Positions 24,744 to 36,566 of a stretch of 64,000 nucleotides of DNA are shown piece after piece; the stretch's first letter is position 1; each line of letters starts with the position of its first letter. A program made the position numbers and the translations under genes. Location: the NCBI GenBank assembly GCA_023614405.1, contig CM042688.1, forward strand, positions 383,395,331 through 383,459,330, given 5' to 3'. The notes under the pieces are model-generated. The model was not told the origin of the DNA and searched no databases. It was given only the letters and a program-made list of their open reading frames with translations. Source of the stretch: Avena insularis. Lineage: Eukaryota > Streptophyta > Magnoliopsida > Poales > Poaceae.

Positions 24744-24755
24744 TGGTATCAGAGC
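24744..24755 (+). other. Primer binding site of E3
   Basis: TGGTATCAGAGC begins two bases after the LTR end; it is complementary to initiator tRNA-Met over 12 bases. Confidence 0.93.
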
Positions 24756-25349
24756 ATAAGTTGACTGCAGATCGTGACCCTAGGCATGGAAAAACCTTAG
24801 GACAAATATTTTTTAAGTTATTTCAGAAAACTCTCATACTTCTCATCATCTACCTTTGGGTTTTTAAAATTTCTTAAGTCTCTTATTTTCAACATTAGAA
24901 AATGACCACTACACACTTCAAGAAGAAACTTTTCTCAAGATTACCTTTTCAAAGAAGATCATCTCAATGTGTTGATTAAGTCGGGACTTGAAGACCTCCA
25001 TGAAAGATGTTCCAAGACTGAAGCTACGAGATTAAAGACTTCAAAGGCCTTAATTCAATGTTATTAACTAAAGAACTCGAAAGATTGAAGATTATGAAGA
25101 ACATGAAGACTAGCAAGAGCACGAAGACTTTTGGAGACTCGAAGCCTTGAAGATTCCAAGTGACCTATTAGGAACCAAACCCGAATAATATTTCGCTAAA
25201 TATAGATATGACAAATTGTTTGCTATCTTGTATGGTTTATTACCATAGTTAATGAAAACCTATTTTCTAAATAAAATTTCTTGTATGGTTTATTCTTCTT
25301 CTTTCCATACTCCATTCTTTCCTACTCTAAACCTTGGTCAACTCGAAGG
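24756..25349 (+). other. E3 untranslated leader
   Basis: About 600 bp between primer site and gag, rich in GAAGA/AAGAC-type purine stretches and without a convincing ORF. It probably includes the RNA packaging region; that role is inferred from position only. Confidence 0.6.
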
Positions 25350-26374
25350 ATGGACCATATTAATAAGGAGGACAAGGAACTCAACTCCACCAAACGTAAG
25401 AGCCACGCTGATGCAAAGAAGTGGATGCTCCAGGTTGAAGAAAGAATGAAGGATGACAACATTGAAGCCAATAGAATGGTTCATTATGCCACCCAATTCC
25501 TAAAAGACGACGCTGCAACCTGGTGGGAGATGCAACACACCATTGATGATCATCAAGGGATGATATCTTAGGAAGAATTTAAAGTGGTTCTACTTCAATC
25601 TCGTCTCATCACTCGTATACCAAAAACCCAAGAAGCTGAAGTCCCGAAACATTTAGCTTGCACGATCTGTGGAGAAATAGAACATATCACCAAGGAGCAT
25701 CATGATCAACGCCCCTACTGTGAAGGAAGGCACCCATCAAAAGAATGTCCCACCTCTCAAGTTACATGCTTCCTATGCGAAGGGACCAATCACAACCCCG
25801 CTCAATGCACCTCTACCCGGTGGTACATCAACTGAATTAGCAAGTCAGAGACGGAATGCGCCAAGACCTCATGAAGCTCTGCGAGGACACGACAAAGACA
25901 AGGGATGGATTCAAGACTCTAGACACCGCACCCAAAGTCATCACTTCGCAATACTCGACATATGAAAGGAATGCCCATTTTCCCCAATCTAGCACAAGGA
26001 AACGATCTAAGGCTTCCAAATGTTGAGGTAGAGCATGAATAACCACAAGACGGGATGTCCTTGCCAAAAAGGAGGAAGGATCTAAGCAAAGTCATATGCT
26101 TCCAGTGTCACAATCATGGCATTATGCTGATAATTGTCCAAAATATGTGAATGTAGCTGGAAAGGATAAAAACGACGATGGTAATAGTAATAGGGGCAGT
26201 AGCGTGAAGAATCCCAAGAAAGATTCTAGCAAGGTGACATGCTATAAGTATGGTGAAACAGTGCATTACGCGTTAGATTGTCCTCGGAAAAGGAAGAATG
26301 GTTGTGGCAAAGAAAATGCCAAAGGAAAGAAGCCCAATCCGTCCATCAAGCTACGACGAATTATGTTAGTGTGA
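25350..26374 (+). pseudogene. E3 gag, decayed, with multiple zinc knuckles
   Basis: A Gag-like frame starts ATGGACCATATTAATAAGG (MDHINKEDKELNSTKRK) and runs into a capsid-domain segment (ATQFLKDDAATWWEMQ) before a TAG at 25569-25571, probably from a Trp codon. The next stretch (25584-25835) has Cys/His-rich sequence including the CCHC knuckle CFLCEGTNHNPAQC. After further stops and frame changes come a knuckle reading (HYADNC near 26120) and a degenerate one (CYKYGETVHYALDC near 26240, second Cys replaced by Tyr). No pol follows. It may have bound its own RNA for packaging; now non-functional. Confidence 0.82.
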
Positions 26375-26514
26375 ATGGATCTTACAAATCAACAATCCAC
26401 ACCGACCCATCAGAAGATCCTAACAAATACAATCTTTTAAGGGTGGTAGACCCTAGTGTGAACCAAACCTATTTCTTGCTAGCTTTCTCGAATCTCGAGG
26501 ACGAGATTCCTTTT

Positions 26515-26525
26515 AAGGGTGGTAG
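26515..26525 (+). other. Polypurine tract of E3
   Basis: AAGGGTGGTAG two bases before the 3' LTR, following CTCGAGGACGAGATTCC. This is the plus-strand primer region. Confidence 0.8.
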
Positions 26526-26527
26526 TC

Positions 26528-29500
26528 TGTAACATCCCAAAAAAAATTCCTATTTTGGAGTGTTATAAATAAAATCAATAGCTTGATTGATTGATTGACT
26601 TTGTTGAAAATTCTCAAAGAGAAGAAAAATTTTGAATAGAAAATCCTCTCAACCTTGAATTAAAAATCTTATATTCTTTTGTTATGACCTAAGTAGCCAT
26701 ATAGGCAAAAGGGCATGGATTGATTTTGGATTGTAGAATTGGTGTGCAAGATTCAAAATGAAAATCATGAAGCGTTCATAAGCATTTCATTACATCAATG
26801 CAAAGTTCTCACAAACTGAATCCAAATCCTGGTATCTAAATCCTATAGTTGATTCGCCCAAATGTTCCTAAAGGTAATTAGGTTGACTTTATAAAACCCA
26901 CTGTTGCTAAGGCATAAATTATTGATAATTATAGCCTAAAGAGATCCGATTAATATTACAAAATTTTAGAAACAAAATTGAGCTCATTTGGAGCTATTAT
27001 GAAAAAGTTATGGAATAAATACAAACACATAAAGATATAAATAAAATGAAATATATAAGGATTTATAAACTCACTATTTTCAAATTAGTAAAAATATTAC
27101 AAACATGATCCTAAATGATATGCTGGATTTTAGAAAAATTCAGAAACGAATTTCATGCCATTTGGTTTAAGTAAGAAAAAGTTATTAAAGAAATAAGAAA
27201 TAGAAAAGAAATAAAAACAAAAGGGAAAAAACGAAACCTAACCTACCCTGGACAAACCTGCGGCCCAGCCCTACTCGGGCAGCAGACCAACGCCAAGATG
27301 CAGCCCAAGAGGGCAGCCCAAAGAAGTAGCAGCCTGCCCCTCCTCTCTCCCTCTGGCAGGTGGGACCCCACCCCGTCTCCTTCTTCCTCCCGACGAGGAG
27401 TCCCTGACGAACACGGTTTGGCCCCGAGTTGAAATCCCCGCAAATCCCGATCGATTCGGCGCAGTGCTCGACCCTAATCCACGCCAGACCCCCATATAAA
27501 CTCCCCTGCCTCCTTTTAGTCTCGATGTTGCTGCAAATTGAAACCCTAGCCACCAATTTCGAGCCATCTGCGCCGCCGCCGTCGGAAGCTCAAGATTGAG
27601 CTCGAGCTCCGTGGTTTCCGTCCACCCCGACCCTCTATATCCATATGTTTCTCATCCTCTGGTTCATCCGCACCTCCCTGATGCTTTTTCCTCCTCCGCA
27701 GATCTCCGTTTCCTTGCGAATTAAGCGGAGCCACGCAAAGACTTCGAGGACCTCCACCGCTTTCCATCGCTCCGTGAAGGCCGAACATCGACGTTGCACA
27801 CCATCGGAGTTCGCCGAGACGATCGCACACCTGTCGCCTACTCCGCCCGTCACCGAGGCCACGTAATCGCCTCCACCATCGACATCCGGCGCCGCCGCCG
27901 AAGCCACTGTTCCGTCGCCGTTGACCGCCGCCACCTCAGCCAGTTCACGGCGGCGATGAGGATCAACATCCGACGATCCAGATTAAAACAAGGAGCGAAG
28001 GGGTACCGACCAACCCGGTTACGCCACGTGGACATCCTCGTCACTCTGCCTCATCAGCGTGCTGCGTCATCGCTTCGTCATCTGCCAGGTCAGCAGGTCA
28101 GAGCCCAGTCAGCGCGAGTTATTTGATTTTAATATTTAAAATAGCCAGAATTTTGTCCAATCTTGTAAAATTCATATAAAATTGAATACATGTCCAAAAA
28201 TTATAAATAATATATGGTTGGATTCATAAAATTGTGTAGAACAATAATACAAGATTAGGTATAACTTTTATAGTACATATTTACTATAATAAATTAAATG
28301 GTTTAATAAGCTTTTTAGACATAATAAATCATAGTAAATTATCTGTAGATCCTAAAAATACAAATAAAGTGTCTATGGATTCATAATTTCATATAAAACA
28401 TTAATATGCTGTTAGATCCAAATTTTGCAGTGTAAAATTGCTGTAGTGATTTAAATAGTTTTAATGGACTTTTAGAGTATTAAATTCATGGTAAATAATT
28501 TATAACTCAGAAAAATATGAATAATATGTCTCTGGAATCACATTATCATGTAGATTACAGATCTGTATTTAGTTTGAATTTTAGACAACAGAAATTGTTT
28601 AAATGATTTAAAATCCATTAAACACTATTTAAATCATAAGAAAAGATTTATAACTCCGATAAAGTTGAATCCAATTGCTACTGGTTAGTATTAATGCCCT
28701 CTATCCAATACACTTTAGATACAAATTTAATACGACAATTAGTACAGAAGTTCAACAGAACTATTAAAACCCCGAGATTGGCAATCAAGTATTAATAATA
28801 GATATCCTATTGCATTAAATGATCCCCTGCATGCATCATGTGTTGTAGTATTGTCCAGAGAACTAATTACAACCATTATGACTTATTAAACCATCATGCA
28901 TGTTTTTGATCATCCTTGTTGTGTTTGCTATGTTTGCAATTGTTTTGATTGGAACTACTTTGTCCTTGTATTAGATTGTTCGGAGAGTGCGATTGTTGCT
29001 GAGAAATACAATCAACACCCATATTATCAACATAAGGCAAGTTACACCACTTGTTCATAACTTTTGTCCCAGTTTTGATTCTATGCATGTGGTCTTCAAA
29101 ATTCTGTAGTATGCATGTGTAGGATGATCTAGTAGAATTTTCCTTAGTATTATTTGGCAAGTGCGATGATTTTGTAGTATGCCATGAGTAGCTCTATACT
29201 TAGGATTTCCCATCCCAATAGGTTACCCCTGTTTTTGCTAAGTATTGCTTGCTATGCTATATATACAAAGTACCGTTGGGGGGTTCGAAAGACAAAGAAC
29301 TTTTCTAAGTATAAAGGCTCTCTAGAGCAAACTTTTCTTCTCAAATCCACTTCAAAATAAAACTAAGTTTTCTTCTGAGCAGAATGGTTGTCAGGTCAAC
29401 GAGTGTGATTTTTGGTGGAGGACGGCCGCCCAGGAATCAAAGAAGTCTGCCATGTTTCAGAATTCAGAAGCTTCCAGTGCAACCACAATACATTATGGGC

Positions 29501-30300
29501 TCTGTCTTGGCCTAGTACTTAGTGGGAAACCTCACCTGGGTACCAACATTTGGAGGATTCTTGGCACGGTTGGATCCGGAAGGTAGAGGGGCTACTAAGG
29601 GAAAGCCTCGCCATGGTCTTGTCTGTAAAAGGACTTGATCATGGATTGTGGGTAAAGTGCACAAACTCTCGAGAGTATTGCAATCTGATCGATCAGCCGT
29701 GTTCACGGTAACAGAACAACAATGAGCGTCTGAAGGATGGAGCCTCTGAAGGATCTTCCTCTCTCTTTTCTAAAACAAAGTTTTGAAACCCCATGGCGTG
29801 CGTAATATCGCTAATGGGTGGGATTTTGGGAAACTTGGTGTGTAATATCCAAGTGACGCTTGGTGCGTAATATCCAAGTGTTTGGTTGTTTGGACACTTG
29901 GTGCGTAATATCCTCGTGTGCCACTCGACCTTATTTTATCTAAGCAAATGTTTACAAAGTAGGACAATCTTCTCTTCTCTCTACTTAAGAAAACTAGCTT
30001 TATGCAAATGAAATCCAAAGCCTAAACTAGCCTTGCATGTAGAGTTAGTCTTTCCTTCCTTGGTGTAATTTGCCAATACATTCAAAGTATTGACCCAACT
30101 TGTTGGCTGCACGTTTCATGTGCAGAATTTTCGGAGATCTTTGAAAGGTGCGCTAGGATCGCGGGTCTTCACTCAACCTTCCTGTGGCATTGATGGGACT
30201 CCAAGTTGTATTTCATCGACTGTGAGTGCTAGCTATTGATCCAGGGACTAGCATGTTATTCACAGGGACTTAAGATCTTACTTGATCCGAGGTCACTACA
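26528..30300 (+). mobile_element. E3 3' LTR
   Basis: TGTAACATCCC to GGTCACTACA, collinear with 20923-24741. Compared with the 5' LTR it lacks about 50 bp near 30208 (bases 24590-24672 of the 5' copy are partly missing and a short TATTGATCCAGGGACTAGC tract is present). A matching TATA sits at 27495-27500. Confidence 0.94.
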
Positions 30301-30305
30301 GTCGT

Positions 30306-30905
30306 ACGCCTTTGAATTGGTCACAAGTAGGAGAGAGTCAGATCTTCGGACCCGACATTCTCCGAGAAGCCGAAGAGAAGGTTCACAAAGTCCATGAGCA
30401 CCTCAAGACCGCCCAATCCAGACAGAAGAGTTATGCTGACAAGAGAAGGAGAGACCTGCCTTTCAATGTCAGAGATTTTGTATATCTCAAGGTTTCACCA
30501 TTGAAAGGAACCCAATGCTTTAGTCTGAAAGGAAAGTTAGCCCCCAGATATATCGGGCCCTTCAAGATTCTGAAACATCGAGGAGAAGTGTCGTATCAAC
30601 TGGAACTACCTGAAGAGATGACAGCCATCCACAATGTGTTCCATATTTCGTTACTTCGCAAATGCCCAGAAGTACTAGACAAGACTGGAGTATTCAAGAA
30701 CATCGATCACAGAGCTGTGGAGATCAACAATGACCGGACATATCGTGAAGTACCCATCCGTATCCTAGAAGAAGCTTACAGAACCACCTGGACTAGGAGT
30801 ATCAAATTTCTCAAGATTCAATGGAACAACCATACCGAAGAGGAAGCCACTTGGGAGCGAGAAGATTACATTAGGACGGAGTTCCTAGATCTCTTTAGTT
30901 CCTAG
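30306..30905 (+). pseudogene. E2 pol: integrase C-terminus with chromodomain-like tail
   Basis: Continuation of the integrase frame after E3, beginning TPLNWSQVGESQIFGPDI. A GPY/F-type module is visible (RYIGPFKILKHRGEVSYQLE), then NVFHISLLRKC. The C-terminal segment REVPIRILEEAYRTTWTRSI to EEATWEREDYI has the layout of a plant chromovirus chromodomain, which in this family guides integration towards modified histones. The reading is open for 200 codons to TAG at 30903-30905. Only the upstream part is inactivated. Open sequence before 30301 belongs to the E3 LTR and TSD, not to this protein. Confidence 0.95.
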
Positions 30906-30940
30906 TTTTCTTTTGTAAATCTCGAGACGAGAATTTGTTT

Positions 30941-30952
30941 AAGGGGCGAAGG
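30941..30952 (+). other. Polypurine tract of E2
   Basis: AAGGGGCGAAGG two bases before the 3' LTR; follows CTCGAGACGAGAATTTGTTT. Confidence 0.82.
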
Positions 30953-30954
30953 TT

Positions 30955-33900
30955 TGTAACATCCCAAAACTTCAATCCAAGGTTATTAAGATCCAAATCA
31001 TCAAAATTAGGGTTAACAAAAACTTTTCCAATTAAAAATATTAAAGCATTCATATGTGTATGCATTTAAATTAGGAGTTGATTTGAATTGCCATGATTAA
31101 GTGATCCATTGCTTGTAAATGATTCTTAGGTGAAATAAACATCATCTAGATCATTCCCAAACAAATCCCAAAGAAAAACAAATCAAAATGAATAAAAGAA
31201 GTGAATGGTCATTTGTGCCATTTTAATCATCATGCCTACTTTGGCTATTCCTAGTACTCAAAACCTAACAGAAACAAATGTGGATCTTTGCACCCCTTGC
31301 TAGTACACATAATGTTGTACCAAGGCCCATTTTGTGATCTGCCAAAAACATTCAAACACTAAATTTAAATGGCAGTTGAAAATTGAATCTATTTCATATG
31401 GGAAGATCCCACTATTTCAAAAACCACTCAAACAAGCTCAAATTTCAAAATCCAAGCACCCACGGAGTCTCAAGCTTATGCCTAGTACACCCACCAAAAA
31501 TCTTTTCAAAATTCAAAAACATTTTTCTTGCGGCCATTTCCACAAACACTTGGCATGCATGATTTACACCTAGTAATTAGCTCACTGTTTTGTACAGGGT
31601 TTTGCACCCATTTGTCCTCAAAACACTCCCTCTGTCCCCAAGTGATCTAACCATGCCATTATCACCCCATCCCCTACCCCTAGTAGCAATGCCATGCCAT
31701 GCCGAGCACCAACCTGCTGGCCGACCATGCCACCGCCGTAGCAGACCACCCCTCTCTCTCTCACCATGTCTACGAGCTAGATCACACCTCACCGCCACTC
31801 TCTGTCCCCTCCCCGAGCCAAGCCCGAGCATGGACCATCGCCAATGCACCGCGCCCAGTGAGTCTGCACCATGCCGAGCACGTGCAGTGAGTGTCACGAC
31901 GCTGCACACGTGATCGCCTCGGCCATAGCCAAGGCCCACCGCCCGCCCACGACCCTGTGAACATGCCAGACATGCCCGTTCGCCGCCCAACGCACCATAG
32001 CCACCGCTCGCTGTTGAGACCGTCGCCTCTGCCGCTCAGAGCACGCGCACCGCCCGACCGCGTACCACCGCCCCTAGGCCCGCATTCACTCCGTAGAGCA
32101 CCGCCAGGAGACCAGCCACCATCCCCTACCTCGAGCCATCCCGCTAGCACATTGTGCAGCCCTCGCCGGAGCCGCCCACCCATGCCTCTCAGTTGCGTCG
32201 TCGTCCTATAAATAGAGGCCACCCCCAGCCCCATTCGGCACAGCACTCACCTCCCCTCACCTCACTGACCGTTCCCCACCTCTAGCTGGAGCAGCACGAG
32301 CACTTGCTCGCCGGAATTTGGCCGGAGTAGCCCGGAGCAGAGGAGGAGAAGGCCCCGTTGATTGCGAGCACCCCCGGAGCCACCTCGACCACCCCTGAGC
32401 TCGCCATCATCTACCAGTCCGTTTGCCCGCCTCGCCGTCGTCGGTGGAGCCCTGGTATGCCCCCTGAGCACCCCTACCGAGCCGCTAGGGTTAGAGTTCG
32501 CCGGCGACAGGTCCGTCGTTGATGACGAGCCCCAGCCGTTGATCCCCGTTCTAATCCAACGACCCATATTGCCCCGTACCGCTTCGCACGTTATGACCCT
32601 CTCACCGGTGGATCCCCCTATCAGCTATGCCCCGCGCCGCGTAGTGTCACTGGGCCGGCCCGTTAGCGTTCCCGTCGACCCATTTAGTTTGAATTAGGAT
32701 TTTTCTATTTAGTTTAAACCTTGTTCTGACCCTTAGTTTGAAAATCAATTCAGAGCGATTTACAAATCCAAATTGAGTGATTCAAATTTGGTTAGAAAGC
32801 TAGTGAAAAGATCTACCAAAGCGCGTTGGATTTAATTCAATTAGAGTTAGAGATCTCTCCTAGTAAAAATAATAAAACAGAAGCATTTGCACCTTGCAAC
32901 ATTTTTATAAAATCAACCATGATAGATTTTGAGTTGATTCCAACTCTCAAAAATCACATTTAACCATACCTATCTAAATATGTAATAATATTAGGATTTA
33001 CATGCAGTGACTTTGGACTAGTACCAAAATAATTCAATATAGGCATTTCTAGTAACTTTAAATCATTAAATAATGAACTTAAACCAAAGTAATTATGATC
33101 CAACCTTTAAATCACATTCCCACATGTTAGAATACGTAGTTATGACATGTGTCCACATGATCCCATATTTTAAGTGGTGAATATTAAATCTTAGTTAATT
33201 TTTCAATGAGTAGAAATTAGTTTTCTAAAATAAAAAGAATGAAACTAGTTAATAAAACTTGTGATGATAATAGATCATCAAAAGTGTCCTTAGATTGCTA
33301 ATTAGACTAGTTAAGTATTATTTGGTGATTGTGTACTCCGTATGTATTTACAGACGATAGTACCGACCAAGCTCTCGAGGAGGAAGAGTTCTACCAAGAG
33401 GAGGAAAACAACTTCAACCACTGCACCAACCAAGGCAAGCTACTATTGGCAAGCTAACCCTTGCAAGAATTATATTAGCAAGCCATCATTACCAATGCAA
33501 GCTAACAATTGCAAGTATAATGCTTAGCAAGCTAGGATTAAACTAGATGGTTTAGCAAAGATGCTTTAGGCATGCTTTGGTTATACCACTTTGACTATTC
33601 TTTACCCCAAGTACTAATTTCAAGCTTTACTTCCTTTACTTTATACAAAGTCCTTTACTTGTTTTGAAGGTAGCATAAAGAGTATAAAACTTGACCTATC
33701 TAGATAATTTTTAGATGTCATTCTATGGCATGAGATTGATCCCATCTTTCCACCTTAGTGAACACTCTTAACTTAGTAGTCTAGAGTAGATAAAAACTTG
33801 AGACACTTTAGATGCGAACACTTGGTGAAAATGAATTGAGAAAACCTTAGAATGATGAGTCATTCTATTGAGATGTTTTGACATGTGTTGAGAAACACAA

Positions 33901-34829
33901 ATGGTTCATGATGATGATAATGTCGAGGCATGAGCCTTAGCCCTTTTATAAAAACTAATGGTTGGATTCGGATGCGATACCATTCCAAATTCACCGTACA
34001 ACCACAATACCTGAATTTGGTAAGGCGTAGCCGGAAGTTTATATGCATTAGTATTAGTTCCCTCGCGGGAGAGGTTTGAGCTGAGGCTACCTCTCAATGT
34101 TGTCCACCTATGCAGTGCCCAAGATGACAGATGGTCATGGTTGGGAGGCCATGCTCATAGGAGAGGTGCTTATACTAGGGTGTGTAAAGGAAAGGTTATG
34201 TTTGATTATCTGCATACTAAGTATGATTATTCAGGGTTATCCCTGACAGATATATCGAATCTTGTGCTGAAAGTGTACCACCTCTGTAGAGTGTCAAACT
34301 ATTCGAATAGCCGCGTCCGCGTTTATGGACAGTTGGAATGGCCATACTGTTTCGTTGTCAGATGTTTTCAAAATAACTTATGAAATGAATGATGAATCTT
34401 GACTTGACCACAACAGGGTTGTGTTTATGACAATAGCTTCCCAACTTAAGTGATTCTAGAACTTTATTTTATCTTTCTTTGCTTCAGAACTCAGCTTAGG
34501 TTTCAAACTTAACTTTATAGTTAAACTTAGAGTTAGCACTTTAACTTAGAACTATAATACTTTTTAGTGGTAGTTTGCGAGTACTTAAAGAGTACTCATG
34601 GCTTTTTTCCCTGACTATTCTCATGGCCAGACTATGAAGGAGACTACCAAGATGATGGCCAGCAGGACGGCTATGATAACTAGGACTATCTGCCTTCGTC
34701 AGCATTGCCTGTGCCCATGAAGATGGACCACACCGCTACGCTTATATTTTATTCCGCTGCTTGTTGTATTAAGACTGGATTAAAGTATGGCATAATGGGC
34801 ATCTGGGATTAAAAGTTCGGGTGTTGACA
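30955..34829 (+). mobile_element. E2 3' LTR (3875 bp)
   Basis: Collinear with 10369-14356. A deletion of about 110 bp at 34780 relative to the 5' LTR explains the length gap. A TATA box matches at 32207-32214. The GC-rich part (about 31860-32000) differs from the 5' LTR by block changes far beyond the AT-rich flanks. Confidence 0.95.
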
Positions 34830-34834
34830 ACAAC
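34830..34834. other. Target-site duplication of E2, right
   Basis: ACAAC immediately after TGTTGACA; partner of 10364-10368. Confidence 0.95.
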
Positions 34835-35631
34835 ACATAGAGTGCATGTATGACTAAGCTGTTGTCAAGTGGGTCCTACAGGGTGCAAGTTCCATTATTG
34901 AGATCTTTTGATATGAGGATTAGCTCGAGTGAGGTGGATCCTATCATATGGTGTACTATTCACCTGGCCAGGTGAAACTTGCCCCTGAGAGTAATACTAC
35001 TCAAAATTATCTCTTTCTGTTGTCTTTATCTATTTTCTTCTCTTTTAGGTTGTGTTTTGCAGGGACAAAAGAATAAGAAGAAAAATAAATGAAGAGATCA
35101 GATAGGAAATTTAGTCTAGGCTTTTACTTTTTATTATACTTTTGTAATCTTTCTTTTCTATTTAGGACAATTGTAAATACATTGTAATATTGTTTATGTA
35201 ATAAAATTACCTTTTCCATTAGCTTTAATTTTGGATGATAGTAAGGATAATGTAATGTTTGAATTTTTATTCCTTTTGTAATTTGAGGCTTACAATTATT
35301 GTATCTTGTTCATAAATAAGATTCCCATTTTATTTCTTATTGCAATCCTATTACCATTTATCATTCCATTTACATATTCTTTTATAATTCAAATATATTA
35401 TTAGAATACTCAAATTTTGAAATGCGTTCTCCAAGAACAAAGAATTCAACAACGGGTATGTCGAAATCCATAGCACTTGTCCTAAAGTTTCCGTCAGAAC
35501 AAGAGAGACACCTCGATCCCTCTATAGTTCTTTCAGCTTTGCGCGAAAATTCTCCGGATTTTCTTATGCATGAATGCAATGCACACACCTGTGTTTAGCT
35601 TATTTCTAAGCTCTAATGCTATGGTGTTACA
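34835..35631 (-). mobile_element. E1 left LTR, inner segment
   Basis: Continues the LTR after E2, collinear with 43286-44054, ending ATGGTGTTACA. The right LTR has a deletion near 43885 relative to this copy. The AT-rich open frame at 35382-35588 (minus) is not intact in the other copy. Confidence 0.93.
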
Positions 35632-35647
35632 GACTCTCCCCCTTAAA
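35632..35647 (-). other. Polypurine tract of E1
   Basis: The minus strand reads TTTTAAGGGGGAGAGTC directly before TGTAACACC of the LTR. With the primer site at the opposite end of the interior, it sets the minus orientation. Confidence 0.85.
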
Positions 35648-36527
35648 ATAACTTCATCCCCGAAGTTCGTACTCTCTTACGTTTCGGTATGAGGGGTTGA
35701 CTTGTATTGATCACGACATTTCTTAAATCCATTATGTTCATAATTGGGGATAATTATGGTATCCCGTATCCAGATCTTTTTCCGTGAATCCTCTTCATTC
35801 CGACAATATCTACTACTGTTTCTAAGTAACCATATAGTTCCTTTTACTATACGTATTTGGGTTTATGCCCTTAAAGTCCTATTTAGAATTGGTTGTGGAC
35901 ACATTTTGTCCATTCCAATAAGGTTTTCCTACTACTATACACTAAACTATTTTAGTAGGCTCTCCTCCTTCTTAAGGACAACTTACGATTTGTTTCTTTT
36001 ATAACTAGTCCACTAGGTTTAAGCTATTATATCTCCTTCGATCTTTCATTTGTACATACTCTCGGAAATACTTTATAATGATGGCTTCTTATAACCTTAT
36101 GAGAATAAGGCTTAACCTCATCATAACTTTGTACTTCTTCTCCAACCTTTAGTCAGAAAGTTAGACAACAACACTTTAGTGTTTATTGTTTACTCTCCCC
36201 CTTGGGGTTTCCTTATGGTGTCTAAACTGCATGTACAATACCCATTAACTCAATAATAAGGATATTGGTGTCCATGTAGCTTATACCTTACCTATATAAG
36301 GTCTCACGAAAGAATCTGCGGTACACCCACACAATTGTGGATCTCCAAATGGAATCATTCGACATTATTGACCTACTTGACATTTTCTCTTTGGTAGGCC
36401 CAATTTCATGAAGCGTCTCGAAAGCCTTTTCGCTTAAATCTTATACTTATTTATGTCTTTCTTAACTTAGGCCAAGTTTTATACTCTTTAAATCATACAA
36501 AGATGACCTAATTAGCTAAACCGCTAG

Positions 36528-36566
36528 GATACCAGCTACAGATACCAACTATGGATACCAGCTGTG
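36528..36566. repeat. Three 13-bp repeats resembling the E1 primer-site junction
   Basis: GATACCAGCTACA, GATACCAACTATG and GATACCAGCTGTG follow each other. The last matches the interior/LTR junction near 38089-38101 (GATACCAGCTGTG). They are possibly remnants of rearranged element ends. Confidence 0.6.

Larger units (their letters stand above)
20923..30300 (+). mobile_element. E3: non-autonomous LTR retrotransposon inserted in E2 integrase
   Basis: A 9378-bp element with LTRs 20923-24741 (3819 bp) and 26528-30300 (3773 bp), TG...CA ends, GTCGT duplication, primer site and polypurine tract. The interior is only 1786 bp and holds a decayed gag with CCHC knuckles; protease, RT, RNase H and integrase are absent. 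The LTRs are nearly identical over long AT-rich stretches (about 22500-23770 against 28108-29380), so this is the youngest part of the E1 nest. LTR start and pol-end/PPT design resemble E2, suggesting mobilisation by a related chromovirus. Confidence 0.96.
10369..34829 (+). mobile_element. E2: chromovirus-type Ty3/gypsy retrotransposon, inactivated, inserted in the E1 left LTR
   Basis: E2 has two LTRs (10369-14356 and 30955-34829), TG...CA ends and an ACAAC target duplication. Between them, in order, lie an initiator-Met primer site, an extra ORF (14589-15359), gag, protease, RT, RNase H, integrase with a chromodomain-like tail (to 30905) and a polypurine tract. Gag and pol share one reading frame, as in Tekay/Del-like chromoviruses. 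It is broken by S1 in gag, E3 in integrase, at least eleven in-frame stops and one frameshift. After subtracting S1 and E3 the element is about 13.7 kb. LTRs differ by about 2-5% by eye, with a deletion of about 110 bp in the 3' LTR near 34780. Chromodomain integrases of this family favour heterochromatin, which fits the location. Confidence 0.97.

Noticed and set aside
31577..32246. Open frames of 137-154 codons on the minus strand in the E2 3' LTR
   Set aside because: These are GC-rich leader sequence antisense to the element; the matching 5' LTR frames differ in length and sequence.
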